NCBI GenBank assembly: GCA_003144275.1
Contig: NJBF01000007.1
Span: forward strand, 41,994-96,667
Direction of reading: 5' to 3'
DNA: 54,674 nucleotides
Source of the DNA: Candidatus Heimdallarchaeota archaeon B3_Heim
GTDB taxonomy: Archaea > Asgardarchaeota > Heimdallarchaeia > Hodarchaeales > Hodarchaeaceae
The notes beneath the pieces are model-generated. The model worked only from the letters and a program-made list of their open reading frames with translations, was not told the origin of the DNA and made no database searches. The position numbers were made by a program, and so were the translations under genes. Numbering within the stretch: the stretch's first letter is position 1; every line of letters begins with the position of its first letter. Shown here in pieces: positions 18,229-27,369 of this stretch.

Positions 18229-20094
18229 TCATTTTCTTTTTGGTAACATCGTATAGGTAAGAACAGCTATCAGGGACAGCCCAGAGATTCCAAGAAAGAG
18301 GAGTATTGGTAATTCTTTGAAGGAGTTATTTCCAGCAGGAATCGTCGTAACGTTCACAATCGGAAGTATCCATTCTGTTGAAATTTCTGATAACGTTATA
18401 TACGCAGAACCAAGAGGGGGAAGAACAGTATTGAATGATTCCCCTGGTTGGTATTGACCACTGAATGTCCCATTCACATATATATCGTATTGATCTGTTA
18501 AGTGTTTTAATGTAAATTCCAAGCTTTTTTGCTGTTCATAAGGATTAAAAATCATAAAAATACGATTTTCAGGTTCAGGCAAATAAGACTGGTCAAAAAT
18601 ATTTAGATTCACGATCAATGATTTATTATCTGTTGCTTCTCCCAAAGCTTCAAACATCAAAAAGTTCCATAGTGTTTCTCCAGCCCCATAAATTTCTTTT
18701 CCGTTATATCCTGCTTTCAATGGGTCAGGATCATAAAAACCTCTAGAAGTATGATAATCTATATCCTCATAAGGAATATATTGAAGTGTAGTTGGTCCAT
18801 AATCTCTTTCATAGACATCGGGGATGCTAGGACTAAAGAAATAAAAGTTCTTTATTCGATTTAAATTTAAAATTTTGAGGGGTTCAATAGCTTTGAATCC
18901 AGGTCTAAAATATAGATTTTTGAGGTAGGATGTCCAAAACATTATTGATTCGATGTTTTCTTTATATGCGGGTGCATTAATACCTCCCGTATTTACTTCC
19001 TTGGGATTAGCGTAGGGGGAGTGCAATCCATCTCGCCAATTTGAGGGTAACCAAGGACTCGGCTCGGGATTAAATCCAAATGACCAATCGATTTCTCCAT
19101 TATTATAATAAAGAACTTGTTCTTCTGCATAGAATAAATCGATAGCTAGTTGTGCAAAATCAGTTGAGGACTCAATGACATCTACATATTGAAGAAGTCT
19201 TGATGCCGCAGCTACTCCTGCAGCTATTTCCTGTGGTTCATACATTAGCTTATATGGTTCTTTAACAGCTCTCATTGCTTCGAGAGCAGTTTTGGCTTCG
19301 TTTAAATATTCAATATTACCTGTAAGCTCATAAACATCTATTAAACTGTAGGCCAACAAACCAGAGGTGCCATAATTAATATTAGTATTTCGAGTCTGTT
19401 GTTTTGTCTCAACACTTACAAATTGGGGGAATAAATAATTGAAATTGTGAGCCATCTCTATAGCGCTACCGAGAGAGCCATAAAAAGATTCATTTAATAC
19501 TGAAGCTTGGCTCATCATAAATATTTGCCCCCACTTCAAGACTGAATTTTCTAAATAATACCAAGAATCGTGATTGGTTTCCCCCGGACCATTGGTAGCC
19601 TGTTCATAGATGATGGAATAATATAAAGGTAAACTATTAATGAATTCTTCTACGAGTGATTGTTGTGTAGAATTTGGTTGAAGTTGGAGATAACGATATA
19701 ACGGCCAGATAACATCTACTGTCGCTATAAGTTCAGCACTTTCTCTAGTCCAATCCTCTCCTCCCCATCCATCAGCACCTTTCACATACGGACGAAATCC
19801 AATGTTTCCTCCAGAAAGATTGATCCAACATTCATCAAAAGTTAAAAGATCATCAATACTTTTTTTAGTGTAGTCTGTCCAATTCGTAGCATGATCAGGA
19901 TAATCAGCATACGCAGGTAGAATGTCTATCGCGGTTTTACGTGACGTAATCATTGAATTCCAATCGGTATAGATATTTACTCCAGTATTAAATTCAGGTA
20001 GGCTAAAAACAATTGGAGTAGTTGAAGAGAGTAATACACTAAGTACACTGAACATAACTAACACATATCGGACGGAGAGGAAATTGAATTTCAT
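18229..20094 (-). CDS. Exported alpha/alpha-type family protein, membrane anchored
   Basis: This 621-residue protein has a signal peptide (about residues 1-31), a large extracytoplasmic domain and a C-terminal helix (about 595-617) ending in PKRK. The domain is rich in helical Trp/Tyr segments. It matches the cytoplasmic 808-residue protein at 1677-4103 through NWTDYTKKSIDDLL, PAYKENIES, NLNRIKNFYFFS, YIPYED and GKEIYGAGE. Paired helices suggest an alpha/alpha toroid (inference). An AGGG ribosome site lies 6 nt before the ATG. It ends head-to-head with the convergent surface protein at 16687-18084 and lies 81 nt downstream of a similar large exported protein, probably in one transcript. An enzymatic role on glycans or peptides outside the cell is plausible but not shown. 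Confidence 0.8.
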   Translation of the reverse strand: MKFNFLSVRYVLVMFSVLSVLLSSTTPIVFSLPEFNTGVNIYTDWNSMITSRKTAIDILPAYADYPDHATNWTDYTKKSIDDLLTFDECWINLSGGNIGFRPYVKGADGWGGEDWTRESAELIATVDVIWPLYRYLQLQPNSTQQSLVEEFINSLPLYYSIIYEQATNGPGETNHDSWYYLENSVLKWGQIFMMSQASVLNESFYGSLGSAIEMAHNFNYLFPQFVSVETKQQTRNTNINYGTSGLLAYSLIDVYELTGNIEYLNEAKTALEAMRAVKEPYKLMYEPQEIAAGVAAASRLLQYVDVIESSTDFAQLAIDLFYAEEQVLYYNNGEIDWSFGFNPEPSPWLPSNWRDGLHSPYANPKEVNTGGINAPAYKENIESIMFWTSYLKNLYFRPGFKAIEPLKILNLNRIKNFYFFSPSIPDVYERDYGPTTLQYIPYEDIDYHTSRGFYDPDPLKAGYNGKEIYGAGETLWNFLMFEALGEATDNKSLIVNLNIFDQSYLPEPENRIFMIFNPYEQQKSLEFTLKHLTDQYDIYVNGTFSGQYQPGESFNTVLPPLGSAYITLSEISTEWILPIVNVTTIPAGNNSFKELPILLFLGISGLSLIAVLTYTMLPKRK

Positions 20095-20175
20095 AATTAT
20101 CCCTTAGTTTAGCCTTTCTATTTAAACTATAATTATAAATAAGAGAAAATACTCAGACAAGAAAGAAGAGAAAAG

Positions 20176-22083
20176 TCAATTTTTCCTCTTTCTACGTAAG
20201 AAAAATATGACTGTACTCAGAGCTAAAGATACCAATAAAATACTAGAAAATGGACTTGCTTTGGTACTTGTGGTAGTTATGGTTGTGGTTGATGTCGTCA
20301 ATGTAGTTGTAGTTGTAACCGGTTCAACTGGTTCATAATCCACAGTTACATTGTTAATTAAGGTTCGTGTCCCATCGTAGGTAAGATTTCCATCAGCAGG
20401 AGTTATGACTACTACAAAAGCTGTATCTGCGGGAATCTCAAATGATGTCACACCCGTAGCATTAGTAACTAAAAATGACTCTGAAGTAGTTTCGTATAAA
20501 CTTTTATTCTCTGTACCAACGTCAATTTCAATTGTTTTACTAATAGCATAGGGATTGAAGTATAAATACGTCGGATAAGCTTCTTCGTGATAGTAATCTG
20601 TTACTAGACAATCTAGTTGTAAAATTTTCTCATCATTTGTTGGCGCGATGATACCACCAAGATTTCCAACATGAGAACTCCCATATAACCCTAGATTTGT
20701 AGCTCCAGTTTGGTCAGCGTACCTATCCCGGTTTAAATCACCAGTTGCGAGAGGAGTAATTCCATTCCAAGTTTTTCTTAATGATTCATACGCTACAGAA
20801 TTGTTTGGGTCGTAAACATCTTTCCAGTCCTCACTGTCTTGATGAGCTGCGTCTAAATCAGTACCATAATGTAAACGAGCGGCATTGGCTGCATTCAGGA
20901 CAAATTTACCAATATCATGGGCAAATCGATCATCATAACGAACTACAGGCATTAATGCTCCCACTGTTTCAAAAGTATTCATAGTAAATCCGTATCCTCC
21001 TCCATCGGTTATACTTCCTGACAATCCATAGGCGTCAAAGCCTCCCCATTGGTCAGCAATAACACCCCAACCTGAACGAACTCCGCCGTTACCAGTTCCA
21101 AAACACCAATCAATCATTTTATTGATATTGTATGCTCTGCCAAGTTCAGCGTTCATACGTGCAGTGATCAGCGCACCATAAAGCATTAAGACCTCATAGT
21201 AAGGATTAAAGGAAAGTGTGTGTAAATATTCCACACACCATTCCGCTGCAATCAAATATTTCGGATCGCCGAATTTCAAATAGGCCATATACTCCAACCA
21301 AGCAATGGCTCCTGCTGCATCAGGTTCTCTCCACTTATTATTATCGTAAGGAGTCATAGAATTAAAATCAAAAGCAGTATGCAAAAAATTAGGGACGGTC
21401 CATGGAGAAATTTTTCCACCCATCCCTACACATGCATCATACCATCTATCAGCAACTCCCCGCATCTGATTCTCAAAGTCTCCAACATCAGGATAATAAT
21501 CTGCAAGCATATAAAATATTAGATTAGGGAATAAAACATACCAAAAACTTGTTTTCGCGGTAGTTTGGAGATTGTTCAAGTAAATATACTGGTTAGTATC
21601 AATATTATACCAATTTTCACACATTTCCACCCAGTTATACCCACTCTGGCTGCTTTTGTCAATTCCCACGAGAGTAGCACTTAGAACAGCTGCCATTAGA
21701 TTTATGGCTTCATCAGCCATTGGCAATCCGATATAGGAGGGTGCTCTGAAAACATCACGATCTCCCTCAATCCCCCAATGATTAGTACCTATAGAAGTCA
21801 ATGGTAGGAATGTTCCTGTTGCACCTAAGTTGAAAAAAAGGGTATCATAATCTCGTGTTACTTGTTCCCAATCCCTCATATTAAAGGGCTCTGGAAGATT
21901 GGGCATAAGAGCTACTCGCTCTATTTGACCAATTACATTGACTGATTCAATTTTGGAATCATTTTTGATCATTAATGATCCAATTACGTTACCTGAACCA
22001 ACTAAGAGTAATACACAAATCATTAGCACAGCTAGTAGAGTAGCTTTAGCTTGATTAGTACGATTTTTCTTGGGAATTGACAT
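20176..22083 (-). CDS. Exported large helical-domain protein with Thr-rich stalk and membrane anchor
   Basis: This protein has about 635 residues, with a basic N-terminus (MSIPKKNRTNQAK), a signal/anchor helix, and a catalytic-looking domain with many Trp, Tyr, Asp and Gly residues (FWYVLFPN, WRDGLH-like loops). A small beta domain follows at about 480-570. The last part is a Thr-rich stalk (about 580-605) and a transmembrane helix with tail RRKRKN. Periodic helices with aromatic residues suggest a helical barrel; similarity to the neighbouring 18229-20094 protein is weak. An in-frame TTG at 22092 is an alternative start. It is the first gene of a minus-strand pair. The surface location is clear; the activity is unknown. 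Confidence 0.78.
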   Translation of the reverse strand: MSIPKKNRTNQAKATLLAVLMICVLLLVGSGNVIGSLMIKNDSKIESVNVIGQIERVALMPNLPEPFNMRDWEQVTRDYDTLFFNLGATGTFLPLTSIGTNHWGIEGDRDVFRAPSYIGLPMADEAINLMAAVLSATLVGIDKSSQSGYNWVEMCENWYNIDTNQYIYLNNLQTTAKTSFWYVLFPNLIFYMLADYYPDVGDFENQMRGVADRWYDACVGMGGKISPWTVPNFLHTAFDFNSMTPYDNNKWREPDAAGAIAWLEYMAYLKFGDPKYLIAAEWCVEYLHTLSFNPYYEVLMLYGALITARMNAELGRAYNINKMIDWCFGTGNGGVRSGWGVIADQWGGFDAYGLSGSITDGGGYGFTMNTFETVGALMPVVRYDDRFAHDIGKFVLNAANAARLHYGTDLDAAHQDSEDWKDVYDPNNSVAYESLRKTWNGITPLATGDLNRDRYADQTGATNLGLYGSSHVGNLGGIIAPTNDEKILQLDCLVTDYYHEEAYPTYLYFNPYAISKTIEIDVGTENKSLYETTSESFLVTNATGVTSFEIPADTAFVVVITPADGNLTYDGTRTLINNVTVDYEPVEPVTTTTTLTTSTTTITTTSTKASPFSSILLVSLALSTVIFFLRRKRKN

Positions 22084-22154
22084 TTGTTCCAATGCAAAAT
22101 TCTGTAATAATAAGTGTTTTCACGAATTTGTATTAGCATTCAATCAACCTTTTT

Positions 22155-22784
22155 TTATCCAGTTAATGCTACTTCTCCAAGCTTAGATATAACAAGCAAG
22201 ATACTCGTTTTCATCATATTATAATCCATAGACGGAGAATGTGGACTATTCAAAACCTGCTCTGGTAATAAAGGGAGATGAATAAAACCAACTATACATG
22301 ATGGTGGTTTTTTTTTCATACTGATATGATTAAGAGAATGATACATTATTTGATTACATCCAAAGGTTCCTGCGGAATATGAGATATAACTAGGAATTTG
22401 ATACTCATTTAGGTATTCCACAAGGATTTTAATTGGAAGCGAGCTGAAATAAGCAGTAGGACCACTTGGCTCCAAAATCTCTTCCTCAGGTTTCGATCCA
22501 CAATTATATACAATCTTATTTGTGTTGGCGAGATTGATGGCGACTTTTTCTATAGAGATTGCCGAACGGGACGCCTGTCCCATATTAATGATGATTTCAG
22601 GTTCATACTTATCTATCAATTCTGTGATTTCTCTTTTTATCTCATTAAAACGAAGTGGTATCGTCTTTCCGATTACCTGAATTTTGGAAAATTCCTGACC
22701 ATTAAGCTCTTTAGCAATCATTTCTGAGGGGTTTACAAAATGATCACCAAAAGGCTCAAATCCTGTTAATAAGAGAGTTGTCAA
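22155..22784 (-). CDS. pcp: Pyroglutamyl-peptidase I (peptidase family C15)
   Basis: This cytoplasmic cysteine peptidase removes N-terminal pyroglutamate from peptides. The length (209 residues) fits the family. The start MTTLLLTGFEPFGDHFVNPS is the typical N-terminal loop. The catalytic triad is present: Glu79 in SIEKVAIN, Cys143 in SAGTFGCN and His169 in GFIHLPLLPEQ. The TTG start at 22784 is supported by GGTGA 4 nt upstream. The neighbours are the surface island on one side and a methyltransferase on the divergent side. A peptide-processing enzyme next to OPT-like transporters fits peptide uptake. Confidence 0.95.
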   Translation of the reverse strand: MTTLLLTGFEPFGDHFVNPSEMIAKELNGQEFSKIQVIGKTIPLRFNEIKREITELIDKYEPEIIINMGQASRSAISIEKVAINLANTNKIVYNCGSKPEEEILEPSGPTAYFSSLPIKILVEYLNEYQIPSYISYSAGTFGCNQIMYHSLNHISMKKKPPSCIVGFIHLPLLPEQVLNSPHSPSMDYNMMKTSILLVISKLGEVALTG

Positions 22785-22877
22785 TTTTTCACCGTGCTAT
22801 CTTTGAAAGAAGTATGAAATTCTTTCTAGGAAAATTCATTATAGATATTATTCGTATATCTTCTAAAGGGCATTAAG

Positions 22878-23501
22878 ATGACTTCAGTAAAACCTGAATG
22901 GGATATTTATGCTAAAAATACAATGAATCCGATAATTCAGGCGCATTACTATTTTACTGTATGGAGAAATTATAGATTATTATTACACGGATTAAAAATT
23001 CCACGAGGAACGCTCCTCGAATTAGGATCTTCAACAGGCCAAATTTCTCTTCGATTGTCTAGAATGTATAAGTTATCCCCTACTCTAGTAGATACATCGG
23101 CTCTTGCACTCACATTAGCAAGTCAATTTTATCGAAAAAAGGGAATCATTCCTATTATCATTAAAAAAAGTATTCTCGACCTGAATCTAGGTCAAAAATA
23201 TGATTTTGTTCATTCACATGGCTTATTGGAACATTTTATTGGTAAAAAGCAACAAAGGGCTATGGAAATACATATTAACCATGTTAAACATGGAGGATGG
23301 TTGATCTGCTGGATGCCCAGCCCTGATATATTTTATCGTCTTAATCGTTGGTATCTAGAACAAACTGGTAAATGGATTTTTGGTTTTGAACAGCCACTTA
23401 CTCTCAAAGATGTTTTATCGATTTTTCGTCAAGAAGTACTAATTATCCGAAAGATTCGTCATTTTCCAGGATGGATTGGAGTAGCTGCTCAACGGCAATG
23501 A
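22878..23501 (+). CDS. Class I SAM-dependent methyltransferase
   Basis: This 207-residue protein has a Rossmann-type methyltransferase core. Motif I is LLELGSSTGQISLRL (from about residue 47), a second-strand acid is in PTLVDTS, and a central motif YDFVHSHGLLEHF is typical of class I enzymes. The last motif is HGGWLICWMPSP. The ATG is preceded by AGGG with 7 nt spacing. The substrate cannot be told; small-molecule or lipid methylation is possible. It is divergent from pcp and convergent with the exchanger gene. Confidence 0.85.
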   Translation: MTSVKPEWDIYAKNTMNPIIQAHYYFTVWRNYRLLLHGLKIPRGTLLELGSSTGQISLRLSRMYKLSPTLVDTSALALTLASQFYRKKGIIPIIIKKSILDLNLGQKYDFVHSHGLLEHFIGKKQQRAMEIHINHVKHGGWLICWMPSPDIFYRLNRWYLEQTGKWIFGFEQPLTLKDVLSIFRQEVLIIRKIRHFPGWIGVAAQRQ

Positions 23502-23533
23502 TCTTAGATACTCAGAATATTTAGCATTTCACC

Positions 23534-24730
23534 TTAAAAGCCTAGTATTCCTTTCAAGAATATCACAAAGACGAACAATTGGGCTATAGTAATGGTAAAA
23601 CCTTCGTAAATATCTAATTTTTGATCGTCAGTCATTGAGGATTTTATCATAAACAGGAGTAACCACGCAAATCCAAATTGTACCAGTAAGAAGGGGACAG
23701 GTAGTTCACCTGTTCCCTGTACATAATGAATTAACGGGATCCCCTGTAGGCTATTACCTTCTATGCCAATTACAGCCCCTATATATGAAAATAATGAAAC
23801 TAGCCCAGTCATTAATAACAAATTTTGCATTGTACCTGCAATTAGATTACCTAGACCTAATTCAATACCTCCTTCGTGTTTGACTGCTAATAAAGCAATT
23901 GCATGCTCAGGTATTGAAGCTGCGGCACCAATAAAGAACGCCAACTGAAACTCATTTAAAACAACCTCTTCTGAATGTTCTAAGAATAGTTCTACCGATG
24001 AAGATATCATTTCACCAGCAAAAAATATCATTCCAAATGCCAAGAGAAGTGTAAAGACTACGATAGAACGTCCTCCATTTTTATGCTCAACAGACGTTTC
24101 TCTTAAAGCATTAAGATCACGACTCTTTAAATTATGACGAATGATGAAGAAAAGGTAGAAAAGATACACAATTACAGTAATTACACTTGCTTCATAGGGA
24201 AGATGTGGGATTGTCCCTTCTCCACTCATTGCTAGTTCAAATATTTCAAGACAGAATAGAACAATTCCATAGACAAATATAGATCCTACTATTACAATAG
24301 CAACACGTACTATTGGAACCTCAATGTCTATAACTTCTTTAGGAATGGTTATAGGCTCTTTACGTTGAAAATTTCCAAGCATTACCAAAATACCCAGCAT
24401 CAAGATATTGAAACCAGTAGCGATTATAATAAATGCAATTGCAAATTCAACCTTTCCACTGAGTATTGCAAATCCACCAATAACCAATTCAGGTGAGTTA
24501 CTAGCTAGGGAGGATAAAACTCCAGAGACATAGGGAGTTAAACCCATTCGTTTACCGAATATTTCAATTCCTACAACAGCTTTTTCAGAGGCTAAAATCG
24601 CGATTACTAATCCAACAATCATAAATCCAATTAAGTAGAGAGTGGGTAAGGTGGTTTTAGTAAACCAGAAGATTATAATCAGAATACCAAACACAGGAAA
24701 GAGTATTTTATCACGAGTACCGAATTTCAT
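23534..24730 (-). CDS. Sodium/calcium exchanger family (CaCA) membrane protein
   Basis: This 398-residue membrane protein has about 10-11 hydrophobic segments. It carries the two alpha-repeats of cation/Ca2+ exchangers: SSLASNSPELVIGG in the first half and AASIPEHAIALLAV...LGLGNLIAGTMQNLLLMTG in the second. The acidic residue in each repeat (SPE, IPE) is the expected cation ligand. The first repeat lacks the usual GN.VGSN element and has FNILMLG instead, so ion specificity is uncertain. The ATG is preceded by AGGTGA, 4 nt away. Its start overlaps by ATGA the stop of a 41-residue ORF that itself overlaps priS, so it is translationally linked to the primase genes. Confidence 0.85.
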   Translation of the reverse strand: MKFGTRDKILFPVFGILIIIFWFTKTTLPTLYLIGFMIVGLVIAILASEKAVVGIEIFGKRMGLTPYVSGVLSSLASNSPELVIGGFAILSGKVEFAIAFIIIATGFNILMLGILVMLGNFQRKEPITIPKEVIDIEVPIVRVAIVIVGSIFVYGIVLFCLEIFELAMSGEGTIPHLPYEASVITVIVYLFYLFFIIRHNLKSRDLNALRETSVEHKNGGRSIVVFTLLLAFGMIFFAGEMISSSVELFLEHSEEVVLNEFQLAFFIGAAASIPEHAIALLAVKHEGGIELGLGNLIAGTMQNLLLMTGLVSLFSYIGAVIGIEGNSLQGIPLIHYVQGTGELPVPFLLVQFGFAWLLLFMIKSSMTDDQKLDIYEGFTITIAQLFVFVIFLKGILGF

Positions 24731-24852
24731 TTGCTCACCTGACCTAAATCTATTGAAAAAGCAATGATTTCATCTGAAATTATTAATTTTTGTTTGGCCA
24801 ATTGATTTTCGATAAGATTGTAGTGATACATTCTGAAGTGAGTATATTTCAT
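24727..24852 (-). CDS. 41-residue ORF coupled to priS and to the exchanger gene by ATGA overlaps
   Basis: Reading from 24852, an ATG overlaps the priS stop as ATGA. The frame stays open for 41 codons, and its TGA at 24729-24727 overlaps the ATG of the exchanger gene, again as ATGA. A strong ribosome site (GAGGAG) lies 5 nt before the start. The peptide begins MKYTHFRMY and contains a middle segment with alternating hydrophobic residues (KLIISDEIIAFSIDL). No family is recognised. The double overlap and strong ribosome site make real translation likely. Confidence 0.6.
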   Translation of the reverse strand: MKYTHFRMYHYNLIENQLAKQKLIISDEIIAFSIDLGQVSK

Positions 24853-25847
24853 CTTTGCTCCTCAATGTCGGAGAAAATTGAAGGTTCATCTTCAGGATTG
24901 AAATCAAAGAAGTCTTCAAAGTCCAAAATTCGAGCAACTTTACCAGTTTTTCCGTGTATTGACGTCGGCATCCGTAATAATCGACGTAAATCTATAGTTA
25001 CTTTATGATCTATCCGAGGAGCCCAGCGACGCAAGATCTCATCGTACTTATTTACACGAGCTAGGCTCAAATTGAAACTCCGAGCAAGATTATCATCTAC
25101 GTATCCATCTTGATGTTTCAGCTGTCTTATTGTATTTGTAGCTACATTCCCACTTAATCCAAGTTCGACTAGATCCTTCCGGCGAATATTCTTTAAATAG
25201 TATCTAAAGATCGTAGATTCAGTCCGTTTACGAAATTCATATTTTAATTGTTTTCTCTCCTGTACTCGTGCTGTTTCATCCTCACCCTTTATTATGGAAA
25301 GATAATCAATAATGGACTGACGCTGATCTCGATCAAGATCAAAGGTATTAGAATCGCGTACCCATCCATGAACGCCGCGTCGTCCTGAAAATAACCAGAT
25401 GATATCGTTCATGCCGAAATCTCGACGCAAGGTCTCATCGATGAGGCTAATAGAGACATTTATCAATTGCCAGCACCGTAAACATACTTGACCAGCACCA
25501 GTACAATCGCATACATACTTACGAACGGCATCATAGTCGTTTATATCAATATCAAAGACTAATTCATGTCCTATCCACTCTAATGTATGGATAGGTCTTT
25601 TTCGGGAAGGAGGATTGTCATAAACAGCCCCGATATAGGCATCGGTTGGACACCGGTCTATTAAGAAATCTTGCAGGTCATCTGGTGTTTCAAATGCGAT
25701 ATTCCTGAAAAATTTACCATTTAGACTCACAAATCCAAACTCACGAGTAGAGAATGAAGAAAAATCAATAACTTGAGTCAGAGTATCTACATCAAATTCC
25801 GTTGCATAATAATCTCGAATAGCTATTCGACGTTTTGACATATTCAC
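24849..25847 (-). CDS. priS: DNA primase catalytic (small) subunit PriS
   Basis: This archaeal/eukaryotic-type primase small subunit makes RNA/DNA primers for replication together with PriL. The 332 residues match the family. The catalytic acids lie in HELVFDIDIND (Asp99, Asp101). The zinc knuckle has Cys113, Cys115, Cys122 and Cys125, the nucleotide-binding motif is SGRRGVHGW (154-162), and the C-terminal RMPTSIHGKTG is the conserved late motif. GTG at 25847 has AGGAG 8 nt upstream, overlapping the priL stop. An ATG at 25841 is also in frame. It follows priL with an 11-nt gap, so both are made in step. Confidence 0.97.
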   Translation of the reverse strand: MNMSKRRIAIRDYYATEFDVDTLTQVIDFSSFSTREFGFVSLNGKFFRNIAFETPDDLQDFLIDRCPTDAYIGAVYDNPPSRKRPIHTLEWIGHELVFDIDINDYDAVRKYVCDCTGAGQVCLRCWQLINVSISLIDETLRRDFGMNDIIWLFSGRRGVHGWVRDSNTFDLDRDQRQSIIDYLSIIKGEDETARVQERKQLKYEFRKRTESTIFRYYLKNIRRKDLVELGLSGNVATNTIRQLKHQDGYVDDNLARSFNLSLARVNKYDEILRRWAPRIDHKVTIDLRRLLRMPTSIHGKTGKVARILDFEDFFDFNPEDEPSIFSDIEEQR

Positions 25848-25858
25848 GATATTATCTC

Positions 25859-27175
25859 CTACTCCTCCTTGGGTTTGTTTTCGGGTTCCTGTGGTGAAGA
25901 AAGACCTTCAATCTTAATTGCAAAACGTGTCCATTGAAGGGGATGAACAATTTTTCGGTAAAGGGATCGATTATAAACTAAACGAAAATACTGAGAACAG
26001 GCTTGTGTAGGATTACTACTACTCACTGAAATTAACGAATTTAAGTGTGAATTCAGAATTTTCAATTTCTTTTTTGTCGTATAGTAATTCTCTTTTAAAA
26101 ATTCTATTAACACTGCTGGAGCCAAGTGGACAAATGGACAAAAATATCCAGTAGCTATCGTTGAACATTGAGGTACATTATAGTCTTTTTTTCCTCCTTC
26201 CAAACCGTATAAATGACGGATTTGATATCCTGAGGTTCGTTGGAACTCTGAAAAGGTTTGTCCAACATTATCCACTGATTTGTCGTACCAGAAGTGGAGC
26301 TGTTCGTTTACAGACATTCCTAACCTCTTAAGGAAAAAACCCATTTGCAGTCGTTGAACATGAACTAATCGTCCTGTCTTTTCAAACTCAAAATAGATGC
26401 GCAACATACACGGTGGGAATATCTCGGGATGTAAAAATAAATCTTGCCCTTCAAGCTCCCCTCCACTATATTGGGAACGAATTTGCACATGTTTAGAAAG
26501 GTCTTGTTCAAGATCCTGTACGGCGTTATCAATATCCTCCCTTATGCCCAATAAATCCTGAGATTTAATTATTTCTTCTTCGAGTTTTTTCTCGAATGCT
26601 TTTTTCAACACCCCACGAAATGATGCTTCGTTTGATACGACCCATCCTTTTCTTAAATATCCTTTTCGCTTGGATACCATCCATGGAACCTTTGAAAAAT
26701 GCACACACAACAAGAAATCCCTTTTTTTTCTACTACGACTTGTATGATATTGTTGATAAAGCTCGGCTAGGTATTCATTCTTCTCCTCGTCCATTCTGAG
26801 CTTAAATTCTTCGTATTTCAGAACGTTTTCTTCTCCAAAGACCTGTCGAAAGATTATAACTTTCTCATCTATTGTTTCTGTACGATCGTAATATAAACGC
26901 TCAAATAGATCCCCTTCAACTTCAATCAGCCACGATTCCAAACGACTATTAGTTGCAGCCACTAATCTAAGTAAATATGCTCCTAATCGATAATCCTCAT
27001 AGATTTGGTTGAGAGCTTCATCATATGAGGGAAAATAGTCACGAATAACTTGTGAAGGATTGTTGGGAAGCTTTTCTAACAATTGAACTCTATTCCATGC
27101 AAGATTTTTCCACGCTTTCACATCGATATTCAAGTTTGGAGGTGCCTGCAAAAGAAACCAGTTCGGGAGGAGCAT
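25859..27175 (-). CDS. priL: DNA primase large subunit PriL with 4Fe-4S domain
   Basis: This is the regulatory subunit of the archaeal primase heterodimer, which stimulates and positions primer synthesis by PriS. It has 438 residues. The N-terminal half is helical; the C-terminal domain holds the four iron-sulfur cysteines at 256 (FPPC), 337 (VPQC), 346 (YFCP) and 393 (TQAC), in the order and spacing typical of the family. Its stop at 25859-25861 overlaps the priS ribosome site, and a possible TATA-like promoter lies about 40 nt upstream of its ATG. Confidence 0.93.
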   Translation of the reverse strand: MLLPNWFLLQAPPNLNIDVKAWKNLAWNRVQLLEKLPNNPSQVIRDYFPSYDEALNQIYEDYRLGAYLLRLVAATNSRLESWLIEVEGDLFERLYYDRTETIDEKVIIFRQVFGEENVLKYEEFKLRMDEEKNEYLAELYQQYHTSRSRKKRDFLLCVHFSKVPWMVSKRKGYLRKGWVVSNEASFRGVLKKAFEKKLEEEIIKSQDLLGIREDIDNAVQDLEQDLSKHVQIRSQYSGGELEGQDLFLHPEIFPPCMLRIYFEFEKTGRLVHVQRLQMGFFLKRLGMSVNEQLHFWYDKSVDNVGQTFSEFQRTSGYQIRHLYGLEGGKKDYNVPQCSTIATGYFCPFVHLAPAVLIEFLKENYYTTKKKLKILNSHLNSLISVSSSNPTQACSQYFRLVYNRSLYRKIVHPLQWTRFAIKIEGLSSPQEPENKPKEE

Positions 27176-27211
27176 TCTTCAAACCACTCTGCGATTCATT
27201 CAAGCTTAGTC

Positions 27212-27220
27212 GTTATAAAA
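27212..27220 (-). promoter_or_regulatory. Possible TATA box for the priL-priS operon
   Basis: On the minus strand the sequence reads TTTTATAAC, centred about 41 nt before the priL ATG. It fits an archaeal TATA element with a leader of about 15 nt. This is a pattern match in AT-rich DNA and is therefore weak. Confidence 0.3.
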
Positions 27221-27369
27221 CTACATAAACACTATTGCATATGTGCTAAGAATCCAAGAACACATCTTTTTATTAGCCTAACGATATTTTTTTTATTGGT
27301 AACCAAAGAATGGAGAGAATACTTTGATTGCACATTTCATTTGTATTTTTAGAACTGATCCTTGAATGC

